Assembly (NCBI RefSeq): GCF_037975245.1
Contig: NC_092578.1
Span: 12,072,321 to 12,136,320, forward strand
Reading direction: 5' to 3'
Source of the DNA: Apostichopus japonicus
Lineage: Eukaryota > Echinodermata > Holothuroidea > Aspidochirotida > Stichopodidae
DNA length: 64,000 bases
Under the pieces are notes generated by a model. That model was not told the DNA's origin. It saw only the letters and a program-made list of their open reading frames with translations, and ran no database searches. The position numbers and the translations under genes were made by a program. Below, piece by piece: positions 12,070 to 24,121 of the stretch; position 1 is the first letter of the stretch; the number at the start of each line of letters is the position of its first letter.

Positions 12070-12645
12070 CCGTTAGTTTCCGGATCCGTTAGTTTCCTCC
12101 CTTGAAAAACGTTAGCTTCCTCCTCTAACAACATGGGAGAAAATAACGTTTTTCAGGAGAGGAAAGTAACGTTTCTCATAAGGGAATGCAATAAGGCATA
12201 CTGGCTAGGCCATGTGGAGATTTAGGTAACTGCTCTGTAGCAAGTGCTTTGCAAAACTGTAGTAATTGCAATTGATGATTTAGGCGATTTTTATGATTAT
12301 GTGTGAGTGTAGTAAGTAACCTTTTTATTTTAAGTTTCATTCAACAAGCATATTAGTTTCCTAACCTGAATGCGATACTTTACTACCTTGATGTTGGGGA
12401 GGAAAGTAACGTTTTTAGGAGAGGAAACTAACATTTTCAGGGGAGGAACTAACAGGTCTAGAAACTGAAACCTAGGGCAACATGCAATGTCTGCTGTTCT
12501 ATAAATGTTATAGTAAAGTGTACAACCATTCCATGAAAGTGATATATAGCATGTAGTCATATGTCACCAGTAAATGAGAGCAATACATTTTAGCAGCTGA
12601 TCCAAAGACACGTTTATAATTTGTAACCTTTTGCTACCTTCTTAG

Positions 12646-12803
12646 CAACCATCTGGTGAGGAAACACCATGGAGGGCTGGCAGAAGTAGAGGACGGAGAG
12701 GTTAGCTCAGGTAACACCAGACAAAGGGACAACCCGGCTAACAGCAGCTGCAACTAGGAGGCAGGTAGAAGAACGCCAACAGGAGCGAATGGGAAATATA
12801 AGG
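12646..12803 (+). pseudogene. Exon-like segment inside the inverted-repeat element
   Basis: It is bounded by an AG acceptor (12644-12645) and a GTACGT donor at 12804. One frame reads a basic peptide QPSGEETPWRAGRSRGRRG and stops. After a one-base shift the reading continues as TRLTAAATRRQVEERQQERM to the donor. This looks like a frameshifted basic N-terminal part of a transposon protein. I do not recognise the family. Confidence 0.25.
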
Positions 12804-13269
12804 GTACGTTTCTATATGCATAATTGTGGGATTGGTGCAGAGTAACAGCTGGTAATTCTTTAAACATTAAACTCAGTGTAATAGCACAATGGCTTGCTCA
12901 ATTAAAAAATACTAGCAACATAAGTAGCTGGCTAGATTGTCATACTGAAAATAGTTATTTTACAGTGACATCAATTATCAAAGGGTTATATTAGCTAATC
13001 CTTTTTGGAAGCAAAATACAGTTTGTCTGAAATCAAGTTTTGAAAAACAGAGCACTTTGTAGTACTTGGTGTAGTGTTCAAACAATATATGTTATGTCTA
13101 TCTTCTTATATCACATGTATATTAAACACTCAAAGCGACAATCAATCAGTGCTGTCTATCATGAAAAGCAATGATATTGTAACTTAAACAAAATAAATGA
13201 CTCTTTTTTTTTTTTCTTCACTTTTCTTCTTAGGCAATGGTTGGTTGCTTGCAACCCATCCGGCACTCT

Positions 13270-13890
13270 TTTTTGATATATGTACACACAACATCTCAAG
13301 AAGTAAAAGTTGCTTGAATTCAAACTTGGTATATGTAGTCTTTATTGTTCCTTATTGATCCTTATTGTTTTTCATCGAGTTCAAAGGTCATTTGAGGTCA
13401 ACATTTGAAATCTGTGTTAAAACAGTATCTCAAGAAGTGTTAGTTGGTTGGACATCCAACTTGCTATGTAGATAGCACTTGGTAAGTAGATGAACCCAAT
13501 TGTTTTTCATGGAGGTAAAAGGTCATTTAGGTCAACAAATGTTCAACTCTTGAAACCTAAACAATATCAAGAAGTGAAAGTTGGTTGAACTTCAAACTTG
13601 CTATATAGGTGGCCCATGGTGAATAGGTAATACATTTTGTTAATCATGAAGGTCATTTTGAGGACAATAGTTTATATCCCGAGAAGTGAAAGTTGGTTTC
13701 ATGGCAAATGTTGATAACACTCGGTGGGTAGATAATCCCGTTGTTATGCTTACGGCCATTAGTGCTAATGCCATATCTCAAGAAGAGAAGTTGGTTAACT
13801 GTTACATTTTAATAAGTAGCCCTTGGAGAGTATTTGATTGCTATTGTTTTCCATAGGTCAAAGTTATCTTGGGTCAAAGATAGTCTCTAT
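13270..13890. repeat. Tandem AGGTCA/'tctcaagaagtgaaagttgg' repeat block
   Basis: At least five degenerate units carry 'atctcaagaagtgaaagttgg' and, 80-100 bp later, 'aaaggtcatttgaggtcaac'. This is the same dispersed family seen at 33380-33830 and 41035-41440. Confidence 0.75.
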
Positions 13891-14456
13891 TTCCTTGACT
13901 TTATCATTCACTTGTATTCAGTTCTGTATTTCTTGATCAGTTGTATTACTTGACAAATATAGACTTGTTTACACTATCATCTAAGATTGTAGACATGTTA
14001 TTAATATTACATTTTCTTTTTGTGAAAGACATAATCATGGTTTTCTCTATTTGTCTGTGTTCTTTGACTTTACCGTTCAGGGCTTTGAATAAACACACAG
14101 TTTCTTTCACTGCTGTTCTTAATTCAATCTGCAAAATCTTCCAATTTAATGTGCTAATTTATTCTGAAACATGGACATTAATAAGCTTCAATACACATAA
14201 CAAGTTCAATTAAGTGCTCCTTTTTTAGTGATGAATGTGCTAAGAATACGTCTGCTGATCTTTACAACAACAAAAATTTAAAACAAGGAATAGTTCTTCG
14301 AGTCCAAACCTGACTCCAAACTAGTACATGCATTATGTTTTAGATCAATTGGCTGCGCATGACTAATGATTTTGAGAAAAGAAGCCCCCCCCCACCCCTA
14401 CTTCTTTTTAAATTACTGCAAAGTTGTAGGAGACATGCAGGTTTCAATCACTCCAA

Positions 14457-14722
14457 CCTCCCGCCCCCCCCCCCACCCCAAAATAATATTACTTGCTGAA
14501 GCGAGGAAGATTTATAGATTTGACTTATTATAAAGTAGAACTAGGCCCCATCCTGCTCTGATGGCTTGCAACAAGCTGTGCAACAACTCCATTCCCACCC
14601 CCCCCCCCCACCAAAAAAAAATGATATCACTTGCTGATGCAAGGAAGACTAATAGATTAGACTCATTACAAAGTAGAGCTTGGTCCCATCCTGCTCTGAT
14701 GGCTTGCAAGAAGCTGTAAAAG
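14457..14722. repeat. ~138-bp tandem duplication
   Basis: Two copies run from a poly-C stretch through 'cttgctga' to 'catcctgctctgatggcttgcaa'. The second copy abuts the exon-like segment at 14736. Confidence 0.75.
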
Positions 14723-14735
14723 AAGCTGATGGAGG

Positions 14736-14934
14736 TTAGCTCAGGCGAATTGTACCAGAGATGTGCCTTGGGTCATCCTCAGCAAGAACAACACCTCCTA
14801 GTTGAGAATTGACATCATCAAGCCTCCGTCTAATTATGTCCTTCATCAGTTGCGGAATGTGCTTGTAACTATTCTTTTCCATAACAGGAACACAGGTCCA
14901 TCTGTCTGCAGACTTTGAGAAATTTCTTGTAAAC
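14736..14934 (-). CDS. Possible terminal exon of an unrecognised (probably transposon) gene
   Basis: On the minus strand a frame of 65 codons opens directly after a good acceptor (ttctactttcAG at 14936-14935) and ends with TAA at 14738-14736. It starts with one base of a split codon. The peptide is mixed-charge and looks like real protein rather than low complexity, for example DRWTCVPVMEKNSYKHIPQL and, nearer the end, LAEDDPRHISGTIRLS. I do not recognise the family. It lies near the right end of the 12070-15354 element and reads inward, so a transposon-encoded protein is likely. No upstream exon was found. Confidence 0.35.
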
Positions 14935-15354
14935 CTGAAAGTAGAATCACAAAAAATAAACTATCAGGGAGGAAAGTAATGTTTCTCAGGGGAGGAATTC
15001 AAGCAAGAAGACATTTGGCTAGGCTACGTAGAAAGAGTTAGGTACTGAAGTAATTGTAATTTTAGATTTACGAGAGAAAATAACGATTTCAATGAAAGAA
15101 ACATTTTTCAAGGGAGGCAAATTGGCTAGGCTGTATGGGAAGAGTTATTTGTAGTAAAGGTAGAAAGAAAAATTCCTACAGTTATTGCACTTAGGACCTA
15201 GGCCTACTAAATTTATTCTTTCCACAAAGCCTAGCCAATATGCTTTCATCAGCTTCCTGGAAAAACGATAATTTCCTCCCCATGATTTAGGAGGTAAGAA
15301 ACGTTTTTAGGGGAGGAAACAAACGTTATTTAGGGCAGGAAACTAACGGGAACC

Positions 15355-16059
15355 GCCTGAACATAGGCCTCATGATTTAGGCTACAGCAAACAAAATCAC
15401 TGCCATCATACATAGCCCATGCCTTGTAAGGTCTAGTGTAAAGTATCTATGCGTGAACGTTAGTTATCAAGAACGTAGACTTGTTGCAATTTGATAAGAC
15501 TATGACTGTGAAGAAAGAGTAAGAAAAGTAAGAGCGTTTAGCCTTACTGGCCTTGGTAGTGCTAGTAAATAGTAGGCTAAGTACCCTATACTAGTACTAC
15601 AGACTTAGTATAGGCCCTACTACTGGCCTAGGCTAAACTACACACTGTAGTAATAATAGTGGAGGCAGAGGTTCGTTCTCAGTTTCTCTCATCGATAATG
15701 AGAAGTAACGTTAAATCATGTAAACAAAAAATGTAACGAACAAATCTATTCTTTGCTCACCTGTCGAGTAGAAATCGAGCGACTTCTCGCTCGATTCACT
15801 CGCTCGAGAGCGAATCACTCTTCAGATGTAAATTCCTCTTCACTTCGCTCCATCTTTCCCATTGTTACTTAGTGTACATTCGTACGCACATGTATTATAC
15901 TGTATACGTTCCAGTACGTACGTTCAAATGCCAAAACAATTTTCACGGTCTTCTAAATATTCATACACACAGCTATTAAGTATTATTACAGCCAATCCTC
16001 AGTGAATATCACACACTTCAAATTAATAATATAGTATGCTACCGGTACCCGTTGATTAC
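15355..16059. other. No gene seen
   Basis: A short palindrome-rich stretch at 15770-15830 repeats 'ctcgctcga'/'tcgagcga'. Nothing else is notable. Confidence 0.35.
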
Positions 16060-16442
16060 AAAGTACCGTACCCCTAGGAATATCAAAGTTGATACCGAAG
16101 CCCCGCCCCTAGTGGTTCTTAATGAGTTTGTACTGAATATTAATACGCGTATGCAGACGCCACATATGAATATACATACGCGTATGCAGACGCCACTTTT
16201 TTTGAACATAACATTATTAGTACATGATCGTATTTGTTTTGATGTACATCGTACGTTTGTAGTACATGATCGTATATGTTTAGAACATGATCGTATACTT
16301 TTAGTACATGATCGTATATGTTTGGTACATGATCGTAAATTTTTAGTACATGGTCGTGTATTTTTAGTACATGATCGTATAAAATTAGATCATCATTAAC
16401 ATCATCATATGTTGTGGTCCTTTTCGCGTTCCATAAAGACGA
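16060..16442. repeat. 21-bp-motif repeat element, copy B (inverted relative to 9226-9605)
   Basis: About seven 'gtacatgatcgtatatgttt' units are tandem here and end at 'catcatatgttgtggtccttttcgcgttcc', the reverse complement of the start of copy A. A duplicated 'atacgcgtatgcagacgcca' lies at the left end. Confidence 0.75.
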
Positions 16443-16499
16443 ACTTACATGGGAAGGTGATGACCTGCGCGTTACACTAAGTTCATGCTGGTTTGAACT

Positions 16500-16740
16500 C
16501 ACTCTTTGATGATTACAATAACCCTGTAAACATTGGTGTAAGTCAAAGTTCTTTTTCAGGCCAACAGGCTTGAGAATCTTGCAATAGTTTGTGGAGGTCA
16601 AAGCTCATCTGAGGTCAACCCAATTGAGGGAACTCTTCGTACTCTGTAGGAGTTTCACATAAGTGAGTACAGGGATCCTACTTTGTCATCTGAAGGTCAA
16701 AGTTCACCTGAGGTCAACACAAGTGAGGGAACTCTTCCTA
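16500..16740 (+). repeat. AGGTCA-type dispersed repeat
   Basis: Units 'gaggtcaaagctcatctgaggtcaac' and 'gaaggtcaaagttcacctgaggtcaac' are spaced about 100 bp apart. Confidence 0.65.
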
Positions 16741-16744
16741 CTTA

Positions 16745-17195
16745 TTACGAAGTTTCATCTTGAAATTTCTATTGGGAAATTTGGAAATTTTATCTCGAAA
16801 TTGGGAAGTCGCATCTCAAATTTTGACATTGTAAAACCCGATTGTTGACGTTTTATCTCGAACAATCTACGTTTCGCTAAAAATTCTAACATTGATTTTC
16901 GTATTTTGTGTCATATATTCCGATATTTTGAGGTTTCATCTGAACGATTTCAAAATTGTGACGTTTTATCACAATTTTGTTTAAAACTTTTATGTCAAAT
17001 GTTGATCCTTTTATTTGTCTGCCGCTTGATCTCTATAACTATCGGCCCTTTATTACGAAATTTCAACACTGCATCTCAACATTTGACGTTTTTACCCGAA
17101 ATCTGAACACTTTACATCTTGAAAATTTGACATTTCATATCGAAGGTAATTTGTGTAATATCGATAATAAAAATGAGAAATTCGACGTATTATGA
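16745..17195. repeat. Degenerate 'ttttatctcgaaaattgacg' array
   Basis: Short imperfect units of the form 'aaattttgacgttttatctcga' recur through the block. The same degenerate vocabulary appears at 26255-26525 (reverse orientation), 39366-40312 and 45270-45680. Confidence 0.7.
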
Positions 17196-17394
17196 GAGTG
17201 AAAATGGCTCATTTGACTGTTCTAATGTCCGTAATGTGGTGTAATCATCCATGGTGGTTGGGCTAGAAGTTTGTTGGGACAAACGGATCATGGTTGAACA
17301 AAAACACCAGCACCTCCTCTCCATGCCTACAGTTGTCGAACCTTAATTTCTGTCCCAAACTCGAAATCTAATGGCAATTTTAAAATACATTTAC

Positions 17395-17700
17395 TTGCGA
17401 TGAAGCATTCATCTATAGGATAAAGATAGCTCTAATTTCTGTACGAGATAATTCGAACAGGAATTGAAGTTATTTTGAAAAGGAATTAAATATATCTCTA
17501 GTTCGAAATAGAGATATCTGTAAACCTATTAAGAATTACTTTAATCCCTATTAATGACTCATTTTTTCATTCAAAGATAAGTTCAATTCTGTTAATTTAC
17601 GGATACCTCGAAGTTATTTAGGGATAGGTCTATCTCTAATTCATTTGTGGATATCTTTCAGTAATTGAAGACATCTTCAATTAATTTCGGAGTAAAATTC
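17395..17700. repeat. Degenerate 'gaagttattttaggataTCTCTAATT' array
   Basis: Imperfect units mixing 'agatatctctaattc' and 'gaattgaagttattt' recur in both orientations. No coding capacity. Confidence 0.5.
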
Positions 17701-18788
17701 AATTGCTTGCCACACGGACGCCATTCTTTATGAATTCTTTTATGAATTTATGAATAGGCTACCTTCAACAGTTGGTTCTGTTTTGATTGTAACATTTCTC
17801 GACAAACAAATGATTGAGCACAAAATCTTTTACTATATATTAAATTATGAATGGATTACTAGGCTTCCCAAAAGCCGTATCGAGGCGTGTGTTACACGCC
17901 TTTCACATTTAGTGCCCCTATATGCAGTGGCGTAGCTAGGATTTTTTGAGTGGGGGGGCCATGGGGGGGCTGTTCTTTCTTGTGGGGGGGGGGGCCGGAG
18001 GTTACTATCTGAGCGGAGCGCCACCTTGGTTGGCGCGGAGCGTACAGAGAAAATTTGAGATTTCAGCACCCCCCAGATCGCAGGAGATGGCACCTGTGAG
18101 GCAAAATAGCAACCAAAAAGATGTGCAACTTTGGTGACAGAAATGCAAAAAAAAAATTTCTCTTTCATGCTGACTGGCCTTGTCAACTCAGCCAGACTTT
18201 TAACTTGAGTGAAGTTGACATCAAAGGCGTACGGGACCATTTCAGTTTGGGGGGGGCAGAACTTTTTGTGCCCGAAAGTTCCCGTGACACTATCTAAGCG
18301 GAGCGCCACCATCGGTTGGCGCGTAGCGAACAAGAAAATTTTTGGCACACAATGCCTCTCAGATTGCCGGAAACGGCACTTCTGAGGCCTTGCAAGTTGC
18401 ATCTAAACATTCTTTATTTATAATCTCACGTTTTAGAAATTTACAGTTCCCCAAAAATTTGGTAAATTAGAAGAAGAAAAAATGGTAACATCACTTTGAA
18501 GGGGAAAAATGGGACAGTATATTTTTTAAGCTGCTATATTTAGTTACTTTATTTATTATTTTAACACAGTACTCAGCTACCTCCAGAAAAACATTGTTCA
18601 ACGACACGTAGGCGGGATAATGTCGCTGTGTCGGGTGAGACTGCAATTTGTCTCACCAAAAAGTATAAAATATAACAAAGAATATGATAAACCTGTACTT
18701 CTAGGCTTGTAGACACTCCCCCCCCCCCCCCACCATCCATGAAAAAGAAAATGTTTCTTTTATACACTCATGTCGGGGATATCCAGGT

Positions 18789-19442
18789 CAAGGGCGGCGG
18801 AAGCACTTTTAATCTGGGGGGCACCGACATCAAAGGGCACTTTGCAGAAATTCGATTGGAATGATGCAGCGTTATATTCAGTACCCTTTATAACTCTTAT
18901 TGTATTATCTTATTTGTGTATACACATCACTCCATCAACGTCCCCCCCCCCCCCTCAAGGAAAATATGCATACTAGCACTGCAATATCCAATGCGCAAAT
19001 TGGGAAACAAGGAACAAGTTTTCTTTTGAGACAAAATGAGGTGAAATCATGCTAGTTGCTAATGTAGGAATCTTCCGAATTAGAGTTTTTTTTCTTGTTA
19101 ATATCTTAACAATTTTTTTCCATTCGAAAATGCTTTGAGTTTGACTCACAGAAATTCGTTAAAAGTCACGGGCTTAGCCAGGATTTGCAAAGTTGTATGC
19201 ACGGCTATCTGAGCGGAGCGCCACCATCGGTTGGCGCGGAGCGTACTTTTAGAAAATTTTTGGTTTTACAAACCCCTCAGATGGCCGGAAAAGGCCCTTC
19301 CCGAGTGTTCATTCTGGTTCCCTGGCCTCTTGCTAACTTGAGGCACCTCAATTTTTATGTAGAAAAAAGGCACATATCTAACCTGAGGAAAAGTGGGGGA
19401 GGGGCACGTGCCCCCTTTTTCCCCCCGGTTCCGCCGCCCTTG
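18789..19442. mobile_element. hAT-like MITE nested in 17925-20634
   Basis: The termini CAAGGGCGGCGGAAGC and TTCCGCCGCCCTTG are flanked by ATCCAGGT (18781-18788) and GTCCAGGT (19443-19450), a 7/8 match. About 240 bp at its left end and 95 bp at its right end match the MITE at 28471-29210. Its middle differs and carries the AGCGGAGCGCCACC core at about 19212. Confidence 0.9.
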
Positions 19443-19581
19443 GTCCAGGTATACAATTGACTAGTTAGAAGAAAAAAATTGATCGTGCAAAAAGCGTGGT
19501 AGCCCAGATGAACTGCGCTTACGGTGGTGTTACACGGAGATATTCGGGCATCATGATGCTAAATAAAGAAAATCATGGAAT

Positions 19582-19649
<68 letters not shown>

Positions 19650-19749
19650 TATGTTGATACTAGATGAGACTAGTGGAACACTAGTCTCATATAGTGGAAC
19701 ACTAGTCTCATATAGTGGAACACTAGTCTCATATATATATATATATATA

Positions 19750-19796
<47 letters not shown>
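19582..19796. repeat. (TA)n tracts around a 21-bp triplication
   Basis: Two long (TA)n tracts (about 19582-19645 and 19733-19796) flank three copies of ACTAGTCTCATATAGTGGAAC. Each unit contains a short palindrome. All ORFs across this block are artefacts of (TATA)n. Confidence 0.9.
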
Positions 19797-19799
<3 letters not shown>

Positions 19800-19950
19800 C
19801 CAGAGGACAAGAAATTCGGGCAAAAGTCCTGAAAAATTCGGGCAGCCTAAGAGGAGAAAAAATATATATATATAGATATATTTTTCTCCTCTTAGGCTGC
19901 CCGAATTTTTCAGGACCTTTGCCCGAATTTCTTGTCCTCTGGAAATTTAG
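19796..19950. repeat. Perfect long hairpin (about 70-bp arms)
   Basis: The sequence from 'tttccagaggacaagaaattcgg' to 'cctaagaggagaaaaa' is repeated as its reverse complement after about 10-15 bp of 'tatatatatagatata'. I see only about one mismatch in the arms (aaaagtcct against aggacctttg). Confidence 0.9.
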
Positions 19951-20642
19951 GGGGCAGTCTGCCCCCCCCCCCTGCACCCCCGCCTCGTATGCCTATGGTT
20001 GGCATCATTTGTTGTTTCAAGGTGTCAAGGCCTTTCTCCCAACTCAAACCCCTGTGGGCTACCGGTAGGTTGCAGGAAATGCCCACATGTGGACTTAAAT
20101 AGCATTAGAGGAAGGGGATGGAAGACTAACACGCATCGATGTTTCGGTAATGGTCCACATTGGTGGCTCGGTGCTAATTAGGCCATTTATTGGGTTTCTT
20201 GAGGCAGCTGTCATCAGAATCTGGGTTTTTGTGCCAATCGATGACCGATAACATGTATTGGTAGATATCGATATCGCGCAGCACATGCACAAGGTTCGTG
20301 GTGTATGGTCGCAACCGTCGCATCGACCATTGCCATGCCATGCTGTATGACCATTCTCATGATTACTACAGATATTGTATTATTCTTATTCTGACAGATG
20401 CAGACGAGAAAATTGTGTAACTCTATTTCCCAAATTATTGAACAAAAAATATTAGTGAATCCCACTGATGATTTTTTTTTTTTTTTTTTTACATTTTTTT
20501 TTTTTTACATTTTTTTTTTTACATTTTTTTTTACCCCATTCCCAGTGGGGGGGGGCCAGTGGGGGGCCAGTGGGGGGCCAGCCGATTTCATGAGGGGGCC
20601 CCGGCCCCCCAGGCCCCCCGTAGCTACGCCACTGCCTATATG

Positions 20643-21590
20643 CCTTTGCCTGTCTTGTCGGTTAATGAAATTTACAATTGGTGCCGAAGTTCTTGTGGTT
20701 GTTACTGCAAAATGCCAAAAGCTATTCTCAACAAGTATTCATGTTGGAATGAGAATTAATTCCTGCCGTACCCACGAAACATATCATAGGCCAAGAGCTA
20801 TAGTGATAGAAATGGAATGTTTGACCCCTTCAAGTGATTTAGGCCATCTGAGTCTGGAGAGTGGCCCGAGTAAAAGGGGGACCCCTCCACACGATCGTCA
20901 GTCGGGGGAAATGGTTCATTCGGGGTAATTTTTTTGTTTTTGCATTCAGCGGTGGAAGATTCAAACCACAACTGTGGATGTACCCTCACCCATCCCTTTT
21001 TCCAACCTCATAAGCCTACACCAGTACTTATTAGAAAACACCTAAGTTACAGTCTAAATATGCCTCAGAATGAACCGTTTGTCGTCTAACAGTATTCGTT
21101 GGGGAGGACCCTAAAGTAATATATAAGATAAGGCTGGAATTGACACAGGGCAGCACCCGCTCCATATAAAATCCTTTGTTCGCGGCTGGTCAACCCATAC
21201 TGGTTCAGGCCCCTATACCTTAATCAGTCGCTGAAAATTTCGAATTTATTATTATTTTTGGCGCAAACTTCCGTTCAGGGCTAGTCATGTAGAGCTAAAT
21301 TCTAGGCTAGTTCAAATATGCCTAGAAATGCATCATTTGACTTCAAGTTTATTTTTTCTGGAGGTGAACCCTCAAACCCTTATACATGGGTATCTTCTTT
21401 GATGGCCCCATGAAGTTTAGCAACCTCCTTTGTAAAATTCTTCATTCTTTCCTGGCCCTTCCATAACCATTCAGTTTCCTACCTTAATCTGTGTCGCTAG
21501 CCCAGACCCCTCTAAAAAGTCCCCAACACACACCCCTCCTCCATACGGTTGAAATTTAGCCAAAAGTAACACACCAGTATTTTATTAAAC
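20643..21590. other. No gene seen
   Basis: Poly-C and TE scraps; no repeat with clear ends and no recognisable protein. Confidence 0.35.
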
Positions 21591-22110
21591 CACAATGCAA
21601 AGTTCATTGAGGTTTCGATGACGTCATTGCACTAGACTTCTACTTGTTAACCAGAAATAGCTGCCACAATGTAAATGGCCTGAACAACTACTGTGATGTA
21701 CAATAACACTATGGCATGGTAAACGCAAGTCAGTCTACTGTACGTGACAATACACACCTCCACCAAAAACAATAGGACGGTATTGTACTCAATGTGATGC
21801 ATCCACACACAAAGTATGAGAAGTATCCACAATTCCCATCGTAAGATATCATGTAAAAGGGTTTTCAGAGTTGACCTCTGGTGACCTCAAATGAGATTTG
21901 ACCTCACAAGCAACAGGATTCTTGCACACAATATGGCAAATCCATATACCATGTATGAAAAGTATCCATGATATACTATGAGAAATTATGATTAAATGTT
22001 TTCAGGCCTCGACACTGAAATATTTATAAAAGTACTCGCTATTTGGCGACCATGACTAAAAATCTACTCCTCAAAACGCAAAATTCACTCGCCATAATGA
22101 CTGTTGTTCA
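21591..22110 (+). repeat. Solo copy of the large inverted repeat's outer arm
   Basis: It aligns co-linearly with 26575-27060. Both run from 'aatgcaaa..cattgaggtttcgatgac' through 'cagtctactgtacgtg' and 'tttggcgacc' to 'gttgttcaa'. It includes 'ctggtgacctcaaatgagatttgacctca'. It is a third copy outside the inverted pair. Confidence 0.8.
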
Positions 22111-24121
22111 AATCGAGATATCGTGTTTACAAAGTTTCACAATTTGACCCCTGGTGACCCCAAATGACCTTTGACCTTTGAAAGAATAGGCATCTTCTAC
22201 TCAAACTGTCTTCTACCCCCTCCCAGCTGGTTGAATTCACCCATCTATATATAGTACACGATACATAAGTCCACAGTACATAGAGAAAAAAAAGAAACTG
22301 ACGAAAGATCAACTTTGAGAGCATACTTACATACATACTTACATACATACTTATATACATACTTACATTACTATGAGAGCTCTTCCTGTCAGGGAAAGCC
22401 ATTAACCTGGTCATGAACTTCAAGAGAAACCAACAGTTGTAAAAGTTAAGTGACTATACACAGTAGGAAAGCTGGTTCCTTACTTATAATTTTATCATGT
22501 CATGAACAAATGAATTCACACCCTGAGACCTAGATTAGGAAGGAGAGTAGTTCCTGCTTTATTTCCCTTCAGAAACTTCAGGTAATAACCTTAATAGTAT
22601 ATTGTTTGTTATTACCCTCTGTAATGGTTGAAACGTATTTGTTTTTGTCATTGTGTGATCTTTTGGCCTAAACCTCAAAAGTTAACCTTTTCATAAAATA
22701 TATGTGCCCCTTTACGTTAGTAAAAGTACTGTTTTAAACGTTTGCAAGTTGGAAAAAAAAATCCCTTTTGTTATTTAAAACCCCTTTTTTATTTTTGAGA
22801 ATTGTAAAAAAGTAAGCAAATAATAGTGTGGTTTTGTTGATTTTTTTTCAAATATAAGAATTTGGGGTACAGAATGCTCATAGAGTCAATTTTGTCCGGG
22901 CATTTTGAGATGATCTCGTTGTTAACCACCCCCCCTCCCCCCCCCCCCTCAAGTCATATTTCTCACTGCTAATGGCTGAAGTCTTTTCCACCTCCTCCAA
23001 TTGCTTCATCTTTTCCATGAAAACATAATCACAACCTGTAAAGGCATGATATGCTGGGAGGTAAAACATAATCACAACCTGTAAAGGCATTAAAGGCTTA
23101 TGAAAGTTTGTCCATGCACTGGCTAGTTGGGTGAACTCAACCTACTTAGGAGGGGAGGGCTTGTGTGGGCCTAACTACTACTTGCAACCTGATATTGTGT
23201 CAGTTCTATTTTTCTTGTAATGTAGTGGTGTGCGGCATGGTTTCATAAAGTTTGGTTCATGAGTTCAACCGACTTGGGGCAGGGACTTGTGTGGCTTTGA
23301 TAACTCCTTTCCAACCTGATATTTTGTCAGTTTTCCATGTTTATTTTCATTTTAACGAGTATACTCGACATAAGATTGCAATTGATCCAACTAAGCTCCC
23401 CAGTTAAGGTTAATGGGCAAGTATTTGATTGTTTAGAAACATATTCATTTTAGCATTACTCACATATAAATAGCAATTTGGAAATTATTACAAAAATGTC
23501 CACTTTAACTTCTTTATTTGAATTGAAGCTTGGCCAGTGAAGCTAATAAATTACGCTTTTGTGCGATTTCCGCATCGAGTAGCGTCGATAATGTTAGCAA
23601 TAAGCACAATATGCTCAAACAGCTGTTTTTAAATATTCATATGTAGCTTGTAACAAGTCATAGCTAACGTCATCCAAGAAAATAATAATATGTTAATCGT
23701 GTAACTCCTCTATCTCTGCACCTACCGACACCCTTTCTGCTCCAACTAATCTGTCATGTAATATCTCCCACATCATAACATAAGATTTGTCGAGTTTTCA
23801 TAGCAGTTCGTCCAATGAATCAATCTGATTGTATGACATGTAAGTTATTGCTATATATAGGCTTATTTTACTATATAGGCTATACAGCAAATATACATAA
23901 TATTACAATATAGGCTATACGGAATATGTATTACCATATAGGTTAATCAGGTAAGGATATAGGAAATATATCTCACATTACTACACAGATTAGACAGAAA
24001 GTATATATTATACTATATGCTAAGCAGAAAATATAAACTAAATATGATATAAAACCCTTCTTCGGTTAAATATTGATATAACTTCCTGGGTAGTAATTCG
24101 GAAGGGTTGGGAATCAATACC
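22111..24121. other. Intergenic; small repeats only
   Basis: A perfect DR1 (TGACCTTTGACCT) lies at 22165-22177. An (ACTTACATACAT)n microsatellite lies at about 22320-22370, a 44-bp tandem duplication at 23019-23095, and a degenerate 'acaatataggctata' array at 23860-24040. No gene is recognised. Confidence 0.5.

Larger units (their letters stand above)
12070..15354. mobile_element. Large inverted-repeat element with subterminal GGGGAGGAAAnTAACGTTTTT motifs
   Basis: The left end (CCGTTAGTTTCCTCCC) and the right end (GGGCAGGAAACTAACGGG) are inverted repeats extending about 130 bp, to 'actggctaggcc' on the left and 'ctagccaatatgc' on the right. The motif GGGGAGGAAAnTAACGTTTTT is repeated several times near both ends (about 12130-12180 and 12390-12450; 14965-15125 and 15275-15350). 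The interior holds two exon-like segments and a run of AGGTCA repeats. I could not fix the target duplication, so the ends are approximate. Confidence 0.6.
17925..20634. mobile_element. hAT-like element, TSD CCTATATG, with nested insertion
   Basis: Perfect 8-bp duplications CCTATATG lie at 17917-17924 and 20635-20642. The termini are CAGTGGCGTAGCTAGG and GTAGCTACGCCACTG. The interior carries two AGCGGAGCGCCACC core modules (about 18010 and 18297), a nested 654-bp MITE, (TA)n tracts, a long hairpin and poly-T runs. No intact transposase is seen; the open frames here are low complexity. Confidence 0.92.

Noticed and set aside
16140..16601. 153-codon minus frame with repeated HVLKIYD
   Set aside because: It reads the 21-bp tandem repeat, whose length is a multiple of three.
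17845..18402. 185-codon minus frame
   Set aside because: It spans a MITE left end and flanking sequence; proline-rich stretches come from poly-G and poly-C runs.
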